The notes under the pieces were generated by a model, which saw only the letters and a program-made list of their open reading frames with translations, did no database searches and was not told where the DNA came from. This document shows, piece by piece, positions 1 to 7,068 of a DNA stretch of 64,000 nucleotides. How positions within the stretch are numbered: the first letter of the stretch is position 1; every line of letters begins with the position of its first letter. The position numbers were made by a program, and so were the translations under genes. The DNA is from Bin5 sp965116395 (lineage in GTDB: Bacteria > Chloroflexota > Anaerolineae > Caldilineales > Caldilineaceae): contig OZ220684.1 in NCBI GenBank assembly GCA_965116395.1, forward strand, positions 558,001-622,000, given 5' to 3'.

Positions 1-329
1 TGCAGGTTGGGACATTCAGCGCGGACGCTCTCGAGAAGATTGAGGGTTCCCATGGCGTTGATGTCCAGGTATTGCCGGTTGTCGAAGGGACCGCCGAAGG
101 CTGCGGCAAGATGGACGATGGCATCAATACCTTTGACAGCGCTGCGGACATCATCGAGGTTGCGGAGATCGCCGGTCACTGTTTCCACGCTGGCGAAGGC
201 GTCCAGCTTATTTGCGCGACTGGCATCGCCTGGATAGACGAGGGTGCGAACATCGTGTCCTTTGTTCAGCAGGCGTGTGACCAGATTGGCGCCGACCCGG
301 CCGGTGCCGCCGGTTACCAGAATCTTCAT
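1..329 (-). CDS. NAD-dependent epimerase/dehydratase, N-terminal part (cut by window edge)
   Basis: The reverse strand from the ATG at 329 encodes about 109 residues beginning MKILVTGGTGRVGANL, the glycine-rich TGGxGxxG dinucleotide-binding loop of extended short-chain dehydrogenases (Rossmann fold). Further on are the GDLRN segment (adenine contact) and HLAAAFGGP, typical of nucleotide-sugar epimerases. The rest of the gene, including the YxxxK motif, lies outside the window. It is a close paralogue of the next gene at 674-1732: the first 109 residues match at roughly four positions in five, with a gap of 344 bp between them. The substrate cannot be told from this fragment. Confidence 0.85.
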   Translation of the reverse strand, partial: MKILVTGGTGRVGANLVTRLLNKGHDVRTLVYPGDASRANKLDAFASVETVTGDLRNLDDVRSAVKGIDAIVHLAAAFGGPFDNRQYLDINAMGTLNLLESVRAECPNL

Positions 330-673
330 TGCGGGACCTTTCGTTTCTTTAGTTCAGGGTCTCAGTTCTTGCAGCATGTATTAAAGGAAGGGTTTTCGGT
401 GAATCCTTGAATAGGATTTGCTGACAGAGTTTACATGCGTCCAGTTGCTAATTATCCGGCACCTGATTCTTCCTGCCAAACGGAGGGGACGGCTAGATAA
501 TTTGGCTTGTTTTCTGGAGCAGGATTTGCAGGATTTGCATTAGTTTTCAGGGTAGTAGACGACGGCGTTTTGTAGGGCGGTCCTTTGGCGGGGACAGATG
601 GAGCGTTTGGCGGGCCCTATTCCGGGATACATCCTCGTTGTTCGGGGGAAGGGCCGGCCAGGAGGGCGCGGCT
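330..673. other. Intergenic stretch without a gene
   Basis: Lies between two tandem epimerase genes that both read on the minus strand. I see no coding pattern on either strand and no clear terminator. It probably holds the promoter of the first epimerase copy and the tail of the second transcript. Confidence 0.5.
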
Positions 674-1732
674 TCAGCCCTCTCCGTAGCGGATGCCGGT
701 GGGGACGACGTCCGTTTTTTCGCCGCGGCGGATGGCTTCTGCGGTCTCGATGACGCTGTCCAGATCGTGTTGCGGTACAAAGCCGAGTTTGGACTGGATT
801 TTGGTCAGATCGAGCGTATAGCGGACCGGGGTCGGCAGGCGCGCGTCGATGTAAGTGACAGCGAAGCGTTCGGCGAGGCGCGGGACATCCTCTTCCCAAT
901 CGATGATCACGTTGCCGGCCAAGTTGAATTCCTCGCCGACGGCCTCCTCCTTTTCGAGGCCCAACAGCAGGCCGCGAGCGATGTCGCGTACATCGCTGAA
1001 GTGCTCTTTGTAGGGGACGCCGTTGGGGTTGCGGCTGAGGAGGAGTTGATCATGGCCGGTCCACTGCGAAATGAGGTTGTCGATCATCGTCCTTGTATCC
1101 GGATCACTGCTCTCTATGCTTTTGCAGTGGTCGACCGCGCTGCTGAAGGCCAGGAGTTGGGGCAGGCCGGCCTCGTTCAAGAACTCGCCGGGCTCGATAA
1201 TTGTGGAGAAGCGAAAGGAGGTCGCCGGCAGCTCGTACTGGTGGTGGTACGCCATGGTCAGCTCTTCACCGATCCATTTGGTGAGAAAGTAGGGCATGTG
1301 GTGATAGCGGGCGGCCATGTCCTCTCGAAGGGGCTCCTCGAAGTAGCGGCCATAGATTTCCAGCCGCAGATAGACGGCGACGGAGCTGGCATATACGAAG
1401 CGGTGGAGATTGGGGCAGTGGGCGCGCACGCTTTCCAGCAGGTTGAGCGTGCCCATCGCGTTAATGTCCAGATACTGGCGATTATCGAAGGGGCCGCCGA
1501 AGGCCGCGGCCAGGTGGTAGACGGCGTCCATGCCCTGGACGGCACGGCTAACGTCGTCCAGGTTGCGCAGATCGCCGGTCACGGTTTCCACTCCTGTGAA
1601 GGCGTCGAGCTTGTGCGCGCGGCTGGCGTCGCCGGGGTAGAGGAAAGCGCGGATTTCATGTCCTTCAGCCAGAAGAAGAGGGGCCAGATTGGCGCCAACC
1701 CGGCCTGTGCCGCCGGTTACCAGGATTTTCAC
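674..1732 (-). CDS. NAD-dependent epimerase/dehydratase (extended SDR)
   Basis: 352 residues, the usual length for extended SDR proteins. Starts with TGGTGRVGAN (NAD(P) loop); later GDLRNLDD, HLAAAFGGP, and a catalytic-type segment with SSVAVY followed by YHHMPYFLTKWIGEE, where a Y...K pair stands in a spacing near the YxxxK of the family. This family interconverts or dehydrates nucleotide sugars, or reduces carbonyls, in the cytoplasm. It is a tandem paralogue of the partial gene at 1-329. Nothing in the neighbourhood names the substrate; the downstream sugar-acid genes make a sugar-related role plausible but this is inference. Confidence 0.85.
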   Translation of the reverse strand: MKILVTGGTGRVGANLAPLLLAEGHEIRAFLYPGDASRAHKLDAFTGVETVTGDLRNLDDVSRAVQGMDAVYHLAAAFGGPFDNRQYLDINAMGTLNLLESVRAHCPNLHRFVYASSVAVYLRLEIYGRYFEEPLREDMAARYHHMPYFLTKWIGEELTMAYHHQYELPATSFRFSTIIEPGEFLNEAGLPQLLAFSSAVDHCKSIESSDPDTRTMIDNLISQWTGHDQLLLSRNPNGVPYKEHFSDVRDIARGLLLGLEKEEAVGEEFNLAGNVIIDWEEDVPRLAERFAVTYIDARLPTPVRYTLDLTKIQSKLGFVPQHDLDSVIETAEAIRRGEKTDVVPTGIRYGEG

Positions 1733-1816
1733 TGCGGGACCTTTCTGTGAGCAACTTCTGGCGGTGTGGGGATGGGTTTAAGTTTATCAGAGGGGTAGGG
1801 GCGTGTCTAGGAACGG

Positions 1817-1843
1817 CAGTGGTCGGTGGTCAGTGGTCAGTGG
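1817..1843. repeat. Degenerate 7-bp tandem repeat (unit GGTCAGT)
   Basis: Almost four units of the heptamer GGTCAGT, one with G for A, in the intergenic region before the structured repeat core at 1923. A second degenerate run of the same heptamer lies on the other side of the core at 1998-2018, so the core is flanked by heptad repeats. Confidence 0.7.
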
Positions 1844-1922
1844 CTTGAGACTGAAAGGGAGGGGAGCGGACACTGTTGGCTAGACACAATGCTGGGGAAG
1901 AGTAAACACGGTCGCTAGCCTA

Positions 1923-1985
1923 GGGGGGCGTTGCGGGGGCGCAGCCCCTGCACAAGGGAGGCCGCTTGCGGCCGACCGCCCATAT
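1923..1985. repeat. Structured intergenic repeat, copy 1 (core only)
   Basis: 63 bp core shared with copies at 8528-8589 and 42546-42606. It can fold as a three-way junction: an outer GGGCG/CGCCC stem, an inner hairpin GGGGC-GCA-GCCCC (extendable to 8 bp), and a second hairpin. In this copy the second hairpin is GGCCGC-TT-GCGGCC; in the other two it is GGGCC-GAA-GGCCC, so both arms changed together. The sequence just upstream (about 1868-1920) also matches the right half of copy 2. No open reading frame is conserved. Nature unknown: a small non-autonomous mobile element or a structured RNA are both possible. Confidence 0.8.
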
Positions 1986-1997
1986 GCAAAGCTCAAT

Positions 1998-2018
1998 GGT
2001 AAGTGGTCAGTGATCGGT
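1998..2018. repeat. Degenerate 7-bp repeat, right side of repeat copy 1
   Basis: Three imperfect heptamers (GGTAAGT, GGTCAGT, GATCGGT) matching the unit seen at 1817-1843. Together they bracket the hairpin-rich core. The short size and degeneracy keep the confidence moderate. Confidence 0.5.
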
Positions 2019-2133
2019 TTGGGGCGTTTTGTGTTGTTGAAGTTTGTGGTGGGCCGGAAATGGACGTATAACGGGGAAGGAGTTATCGATCCATGTCCGG
2101 ACAGGACAACCCAGGCACGAAAGGGAGCGGGAA

Positions 2134-3240
2134 ATGAAGATTACAGATATGACGGTGGAACGGTACGCCTGGCCGCGGCCGAAGCCGATCAGCAATGGGA
2201 AATACACGTATGTGGATGTGAGCCTGAATCTGGTCCACATTTACACGGATGAAGGGGTTACGGGCGTGGGCTGGGGAGGCGGCACGGCGTCCGGCCAGGG
2301 CAGCGATCTGACGACGACGCTGATCGACTACTTCAAGCCGGTCGTCATTGGCGAGGACCCGTTCAATTACCGGCGCATCTGGGAAGATATGTGGTTGCCG
2401 AAGCTGGTGGGTCGCCGCGGGCTGTCGACGCGGGTGATCAGCGCTATCGACATTGCGCTGTGGGATCTGATTGGCAAGGCTGTAAATCGGCCGGTATATC
2501 AACTGCTGGGCGGTTACAGGGACAGCATCCCAGCCTATATCGCCGGCGGCTATTATGAGGAGGGCAAGGGTCTGCGGGAGCTGGCGCAGGAGATGGAGGA
2601 GAACCTGACGCTGGGCGCGAAGGCGATCAAAATGAAGGTCGGCGGCGTGCCGATCAATGAGGACGTGGAACGGGTGCGGGTGGTGCGGGAGACGATCGGA
2701 CCGGAGATCAAGCTGCTGGTTGATGCAAACAACGCGTACACTGCGCACGAGGCAATCGAAATGGCGCGCAAGATGGAGAAGTATGAGCCGTTCTGGTTTG
2801 AGGAGCCGGTCGCGCCGGACGATTACAGGGGGCACGGACGTGTTGCACGGTCGACTTCGATTCCGATCGCCAGCGGTGAGAATGAGTACACTCGCTATGG
2901 CTTTCGGGATCTGATTGAAAAGGAAGGGGCGGCGATTATCAATGCTGACGCCCAGATATTGGGCGGCATTACGGAGTTTATGCAGGTTGCCGCGCTGACG
3001 GCGGCGGAGGACCTGGTCATCGCTCCGCACGGTGCGCAAGAGGTGCATATCCACGTGGTTTGCGCGATCGCAAACGGCCTTATTCTGGAGTTTTATCGTG
3101 AGACGGTGGACCCGCTGCGGATGCAGATTTTCGAAGAGACGATGAAGCTGGACGCGGACGGCAATGTCGATGCGCCAGATCGCCCGGGGCTGGGGATTAC
3201 GCCGAACTATGAGCTTCTGAAGGAGTACCGGGTAGGGTGA
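2134..3240 (+). CDS. Mandelate racemase/muconate lactonizing enzyme family (enolase superfamily) sugar-acid dehydratase-like
   Basis: 368 residues. The start is the ATG at 2134, preceded by AGGGAGCGG; longer readings upstream lack such a site. The family abstracts a proton alpha to a carboxylate, with Mg bound by three acids. Visible residues: KMK (K166, K168) as the catalytic base pair, metal ligands D197 (VDANNAY), E223/E224 (FEEP), E249 (SGENE), and H299 in PHGAQEVH. This set is that of the mandelate-racemase/sugar-acid dehydratase subgroups. Together with the KDPG aldolase and KDG kinase at 5.3-7.0 kb it suggests dehydration of a C6 sugar acid to 2-keto-3-deoxygluconate; the exact substrate is not readable. 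Confidence 0.88.
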   Translation: MKITDMTVERYAWPRPKPISNGKYTYVDVSLNLVHIYTDEGVTGVGWGGGTASGQGSDLTTTLIDYFKPVVIGEDPFNYRRIWEDMWLPKLVGRRGLSTRVISAIDIALWDLIGKAVNRPVYQLLGGYRDSIPAYIAGGYYEEGKGLRELAQEMEENLTLGAKAIKMKVGGVPINEDVERVRVVRETIGPEIKLLVDANNAYTAHEAIEMARKMEKYEPFWFEEPVAPDDYRGHGRVARSTSIPIASGENEYTRYGFRDLIEKEGAAIINADAQILGGITEFMQVAALTAAEDLVIAPHGAQEVHIHVVCAIANGLILEFYRETVDPLRMQIFEETMKLDADGNVDAPDRPGLGITPNYELLKEYRVG

Positions 3241-3271
3241 GCGGGTGAGGTTGTTTGGGGGCCAGCCTAAG

Positions 3272-4681
3272 TCAGGAGGCAGGCGTTGACGCCGTGTTAA
3301 GTCTTATCAGACCGGCATGGTCCAATTCGATGCCAGAGAGTTCCGCCCGATGGGCGTAGAGCTTTACGGGGTGATACAGGTACAGCCAGTGCGGGTTGGC
3401 GTGCAGCCAAGACAGACAACGGTTGTAGGCTTCGCTCCGCTTGCGGTTGTCAAGCGTCAAGTGGGCAGCATCTATCAGCTGGTCGGCCTTGCTATCGGTT
3501 ATACCTTGCCACCAGAGACCCTGGGTCTGGCTGGATATTTTCTCTTGCAGCACTCGGTAGGTGCTCAGTGGGCTGGAGTCGAATAGCGCCATGTGGCCGA
3601 TGCGCTTCTGGCTCGTGTCCATCGCATATTTGGGGCGGTCCGCTTCGCTTTCGATGCGGACGCGAATGCCGATGTGGGCGAGTTGCTCCTGGATCATCGC
3701 TGCCACTTGCGGCGCGCGATCGGGGATGACGAGAGGCGTGCGCAGGACCAGCTCCTGGGGCATGTCACAGGCGTCAAATAGGGCTCTGGCGCGCTCGGGA
3801 TCATAGGCGTGCGGGCGCATAGCATCAGAGAATCCAGAGTGAAACGGGCTGACGACGGTCGCGGCAGGCTCGGCAAGTCCAGGCCAGACGCGGTCGATGA
3901 TGGCATCTACGTCAACAGCCAAATTGATCGCCAGACGTGCTTCCGGTTGCGAAAAAGGCTTCTCGTATCCGTTGAGGAAACCGATCACGGACAGCGTGTT
4001 TGTAGACCTGCGCCACGTCAGTCCGTCGTTCGCAGGAAGCGGCTGCATCAATTCAAGGCCGGTTGCCAAGTCTGCCTGGTCATTCAGCAGTGCACTGTAC
4101 CGATCTGACGCGGACGGTATCTGCGAAATGGTCAGTTCAGAGAACTGTGAATTATGATCGGGCCTGGCCGCGCTGGACAGCCGGAGAAGTTCGCCCTCGA
4201 CGTACTCTTCGAGCCGGAATGGTCCCGTGCCCAATGGAGGCTCAGCAGGGCCCCTCTGCTTGCCCACATACACTGCGGCGAAGAAGTCGGCCAGGTCCCC
4301 TGTCGGGGTGGAACACATAACGAGCAGTTGCGTTTTGCCTACTGGCTCAAAGCTCAGTGGCTCAAGGTAGGGAGAGTACACGCCGCCCATTCCAAATGCA
4401 CCGCCTGCTTCCCGCATCCGTTCCAGACTTTGCACGACGTCGTCAGTGGCGCAAAGGGAACCATCATGGAAGCGTACATCGTCGCGCAACGTAAGCAACC
4501 ACGATCGCCCGTCGTCTCGGACCTCCCAGGAGGCGACCAATCCGGGCGCGACGCGTCCACTGCGCCATTGCATGAGTGGTTCATACACCAGCGCCAGGAT
4601 GGACTGCAGGTCGGGTTGATCGGTTGTGAATTCCGGTTGAAGCAAATTCACTTGCGATTGGGCAATACGCAACGCATTCAC
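3272..4681 (-). CDS. Family 5 extracellular solute-binding protein (peptide/nickel type) lacking a signal peptide
   Basis: 469 codons from a GTG at 4681. Sequence follows the SBP_bac_5 fold: LALVYEPLMQW near the start, VAPGLVASWEV, a WLLTLRDDVRFHDG segment (the usual tFxLRdgvkFhdG signature) and the later ERARALFDA region. Such proteins capture peptides or similar solutes outside the cell for an ABC importer. Odd: the reading frame begins directly at the mature part of the domain; there is no signal peptide or lipobox, and an in-frame TGA lies just upstream. The preceding DNA carries fragments of a DppB-type permease and a TldD/PmbA protein, so this is probably a decaying remnant of a transporter operon, although the frame itself is intact. 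Confidence 0.65.
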   Translation of the reverse strand: MNALRIAQSQVNLLQPEFTTDQPDLQSILALVYEPLMQWRSGRVAPGLVASWEVRDDGRSWLLTLRDDVRFHDGSLCATDDVVQSLERMREAGGAFGMGGVYSPYLEPLSFEPVGKTQLLVMCSTPTGDLADFFAAVYVGKQRGPAEPPLGTGPFRLEEYVEGELLRLSSAARPDHNSQFSELTISQIPSASDRYSALLNDQADLATGLELMQPLPANDGLTWRRSTNTLSVIGFLNGYEKPFSQPEARLAINLAVDVDAIIDRVWPGLAEPAATVVSPFHSGFSDAMRPHAYDPERARALFDACDMPQELVLRTPLVIPDRAPQVAAMIQEQLAHIGIRVRIESEADRPKYAMDTSQKRIGHMALFDSSPLSTYRVLQEKISSQTQGLWWQGITDSKADQLIDAAHLTLDNRKRSEAYNRCLSWLHANPHWLYLYHPVKLYAHRAELSGIELDHAGLIRLNTASTPAS

Positions 4682-4734
4682 CTTGGCGCCTCCACTGCTT
4701 TTTCATTTGTATGCACGGCGACAGTCCTCTTGTC

Positions 4735-4925
4735 AGTACTGCGATTTGGGCTTTGGAATGCGCGACGCCCATCACTGTCCGATCTATCCAGGTGTTGCGT
4801 TTTACCGCTGCCAGAACTCCGAAGGGCAGCGCGACAGTGAGGGAAAGGAGGAGAGCGGTAAATGCCAGTCTTGCGGTTGCCGGTACCCGTTCCAATGCAA
4901 GATGCAGTGAGGTCGTGCGCGATGC
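4735..4925 (-). pseudogene. Fragment of a DppB/OppB-type ABC permease
   Basis: The minus strand reads LERVPATARLAFTALLLS, then ALPFGVLAAVKRN and WIDRTVMGVA. This matches the conserved centre of dipeptide/oligopeptide permease B (ERxPATxxLA...GIPLGxLAA...WxDR). Only about 60 of the normal 300 or so residues remain, without the EAA loop or the full set of membrane helices. It lies between a TldD/PmbA fragment and the solute-binding protein gene, in the order expected for a broken peptide-transport operon. Confidence 0.6.
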
Positions 4926-5118
4926 CTTTTGCCACACCATTAACTATCAAGTCGAGGCGCTGCTTGGCAACGCCTTCGTAGTCGAACGGCATCGGCGCCA
5001 GGCCATCGGTCACCATCTCATCGTAGACGGTTATATCGTCTGCGGTTATGCGTTCGCCCAAGTTATCATAGACGATGTTATCACGATTGCCGGCAGATTG
5101 CGCGGTTGCCTCGAGGCG
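4900..5118 (-). pseudogene. Fragment of a TldD/PmbA-family protein
   Basis: The minus strand contains LGERITADDITVYDEM followed by PMPFDYEGVAKQRLDL and IVNGVAKGIAHD. This resembles the C-terminal domain of TldD/PmbA metalloprotease-like proteins (LGEkiad..vTvyDd...pFDdEGvptqrt.LIenGvlkG). About 70 residues of a family that is usually 430-480 residues long remain; a stop codon (5119-5121) interrupts the upstream side and the downstream side runs into the permease fragment in another frame. Identification rests on my motif recognition only. Confidence 0.5.
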
Positions 5119-5284
5119 TCAGTCTTTCAGAGGCGCATGGGCCCCGGTGGTATTGAAAAATACTATCTTGACAAGGCCCGCTCATAGCCCGGGATCCAGA
5201 TTGCTTCACCTGCCTCTTCGCCAACCCGTTTGCCAATGTCCGGCACTGTACGATACAGTTAGGGACACTTTTCGGACTGGTCAT

Positions 5285-5968
5285 GTGAACAGGTTTGCGC
5301 GCGTGAATGAAGCCCAAAGAACGTTACAGGTAATCGAAAAGGGCGGGGTCGTGCCGGTTGTACGACTGCCCGATCTGGCCGGGGCGGTCGGTCTGGCCGA
5401 AGCGCTGCTGGACGGCGGGGTGACGGCCGTCGAGTTGACGATGACCAGCCCGGGCGCGCTGGAGGCGCTGTCGCTGCTGCGGGAGCGAGTGGCTGGTTTC
5501 GCACGAGGAACAGCCGCATTGGGGATGGGTTCGGTGCTGAATCGGGATATGGCGGTCGCTGCCATTGAAAACGGCGCACAGTTTGTGGTCGCGCCGACGC
5601 TGGACCTGCCGACGGTATCCTGCTGCGTCGAACGCAAGATTCCTGTCATGCCCGGCGCGTTTACGCCAACGGAGATCCAGACGGCATGGTTGGCAGGGGC
5701 GGCTGTGGTGAAGGTCTTTCCGGCAACCAGACTTGGGCCAGGCTATTTCAGTGACGTGTTGGCGCCGCTGCCCCATCTGAGGTTGATGCCCACAGGCGGA
5801 GTTGGACTGGAGAACGCCGGTGAATTCATAGGCGCCGGCGCGGTGGCGGTGGGCGTGGGAAGCGCGCTTGTACGCAAGGAGTGGGTGGCGGACGGCAATT
5901 GGCCGGCGCTGACGGCGCAGGCTCGCAGATTTGTGGAGGCTGTACAGGAGGCGCGGGCGAAAGAATGA
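5285..5968 (+). CDS. eda: 2-dehydro-3-deoxyphosphogluconate (KDPG) aldolase
   Basis: 227 residues from a GTG at 5285 (a second GTG at 5303 is possible). KDPG aldolase splits KDPG into pyruvate and glyceraldehyde 3-phosphate through a Schiff base. Seen: VELTMTSP with E50 in the position of the catalytic glutamate, LGMGSVLN, GAQFVVAP, PVMPGAFTPTEI, and VVKVFPA with K143 as the Schiff-base lysine, then the phosphate loop PTGGV. The usual RTP/RTE after the glutamate strand reads TSP here, so an arginine used for carboxylate contact in Escherichia coli Eda is absent. The stop overlaps the start of the KDG kinase gene (ATGA), indicating one transcript. Confidence 0.9.
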   Translation: MNRFARVNEAQRTLQVIEKGGVVPVVRLPDLAGAVGLAEALLDGGVTAVELTMTSPGALEALSLLRERVAGFARGTAALGMGSVLNRDMAVAAIENGAQFVVAPTLDLPTVSCCVERKIPVMPGAFTPTEIQTAWLAGAAVVKVFPATRLGPGYFSDVLAPLPHLRLMPTGGVGLENAGEFIGAGAVAVGVGSALVRKEWVADGNWPALTAQARRFVEAVQEARAKE

Positions 5969-6960
5969 GCAATTACGATGTGGTAACATTGGGCGAGACG
6001 CTGCTGCGCATGGCACCGCCCGGCCAACTGCGAATTGAACAGGCCGCTCATTTTGAGTTGGAAGCGGGCGGAACTGAATCGAACACTGCGGTAGCGTTGG
6101 CCCGGCTCGGTGTGCGCACAACCTGGATTTCGCGCATGCCGGAAAACCCACTGGGGCGACGGATCGCGCGCACCTTGATGGGGCACGGTGTAGACATTTC
6201 ACACATTGTGTGGGTAGAGGGCGAGCGGATGGGCCTGTTCTTTGTCGAATTCGGCGACGGCGCGCGCGCTACCTCGATCATTTACGACCGCGCAGGTTCG
6301 GCTGCCAGCCGCATGACGCCCGATGAACTGCCGGCCGACGTTTTCAGTGCATCTGGCGGGCGGCATCTCCACTTAACCGGAATTACGCTTGCCATCAGCG
6401 ACAGCGCCGCGGCGACGGCCAAACGTGCTTTGCAGCTTGCGCAGGCGGCTAGCTGGAGCGTCAGTTTCGATTTCAACTACCGTTCCAAATTGTGGACGCC
6501 TGAGGAATCGCGCCGGGGTTGCCATCCCTTCGCGGCGGCCGCGGACATTGTTTTCGCGCCGATTCGGGATGCCCAGACGCATTATGGCCTGGCTGAAGAG
6601 GTCTCGCCGGAAGATGCGCTGGCCGCGCTCCAGCGTGAGTTTCCCGGGGCGACGGTCATTCTCACTTTGGGCGCGGACGGCTCGATTGCGGCTGAGGCGG
6701 GGAAAGCGCCGCGGCGCCAGCCAATTTTTCCGGGAGGGGGGACGGTAGGCCGGATTGGCGCGGGAGATGCGTTTACCGCAGGCGTGCTGTACCGCTATCT
6801 TTATCCAGACGGCGACGATTGGCTGGGCGATGCTCTGAGATGGGGGGCGGCGGCAGCGGCAATGAAATATACGATTCCCGGAGACATGGGGCTTTTTGAG
6901 AAGGAGGAGGTGGCTGCGCTGTTGGAAAGCGGCGGTTATTCAGACGATGTCAGCCGATAA
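5965..6960 (+). CDS. kdgK: 2-keto-3-deoxygluconate kinase, PfkB family
   Basis: 331 residues; ATG at 5965 overlaps the aldolase stop as ATGA. PfkB sugar kinases phosphorylate a sugar hydroxyl with ATP. Seen: N-terminal GETLLRM, GGTESNTAVALARLG (first PfkB signature), FDFNYRSKLW (close to the FDxNyRxxLW typical of KDG kinases) and GRIGAGDAFTAGV near the C terminus, with D268 as the catalytic base in the GAGD anion hole. Coupled with the aldolase it makes the KDG to pyruvate plus glyceraldehyde 3-phosphate branch, presumably downstream of the sugar-acid dehydratase at 2.1-3.2 kb. Confidence 0.88.
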   Translation: MSNYDVVTLGETLLRMAPPGQLRIEQAAHFELEAGGTESNTAVALARLGVRTTWISRMPENPLGRRIARTLMGHGVDISHIVWVEGERMGLFFVEFGDGARATSIIYDRAGSAASRMTPDELPADVFSASGGRHLHLTGITLAISDSAAATAKRALQLAQAASWSVSFDFNYRSKLWTPEESRRGCHPFAAAADIVFAPIRDAQTHYGLAEEVSPEDALAALQREFPGATVILTLGADGSIAAEAGKAPRRQPIFPGGGTVGRIGAGDAFTAGVLYRYLYPDGDDWLGDALRWGAAAAAMKYTIPGDMGLFEKEEVAALLESGGYSDDVSR

Positions 6961-6996
6961 TATGTCCGAACGAGAGGTGGGGGAAGAAAGAGCGAT

Positions 6997-7019
6997 GGGT
7001 GACGTTCCTTCACCCTTTG
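6997..7019 (+). terminator. Weak terminator-like hairpin after kdgK
   Basis: GGGTGA at 6997-7002 pairs with TCACCC at 7010-7015, loop of 7, followed by TTTGC. The stem is short and the T-run is only three, so this is a weak candidate. Confidence 0.3.
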
Positions 7020-7068
7020 CAATCCTCCATTAGTTCCGAAACCGGCAACAGGCAGATAAGATCAGCGG

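Noticed and set aside
638..1750. Plus-strand frame of 370 codons
   Set aside because: Antisense shadow of the epimerase gene; its similarity to the frame at 72-410 only reflects the tandem duplication on the other strand.
1817..2018. Short repeats as a possible CRISPR array
   Set aside because: Units are 7 bp and contiguous without spacers; no cas genes in the window.
2083..3054. Minus-strand frame of 323 codons
   Set aside because: Antisense to the enolase-superfamily gene with all catalytic residues on the plus strand; composition (Arg/His/Leu/Pro) is that of a shadow.
5324..6202. Minus-strand frame of 292 codons
   Set aside because: Antisense to the KDPG aldolase and KDG kinase genes, both well supported.
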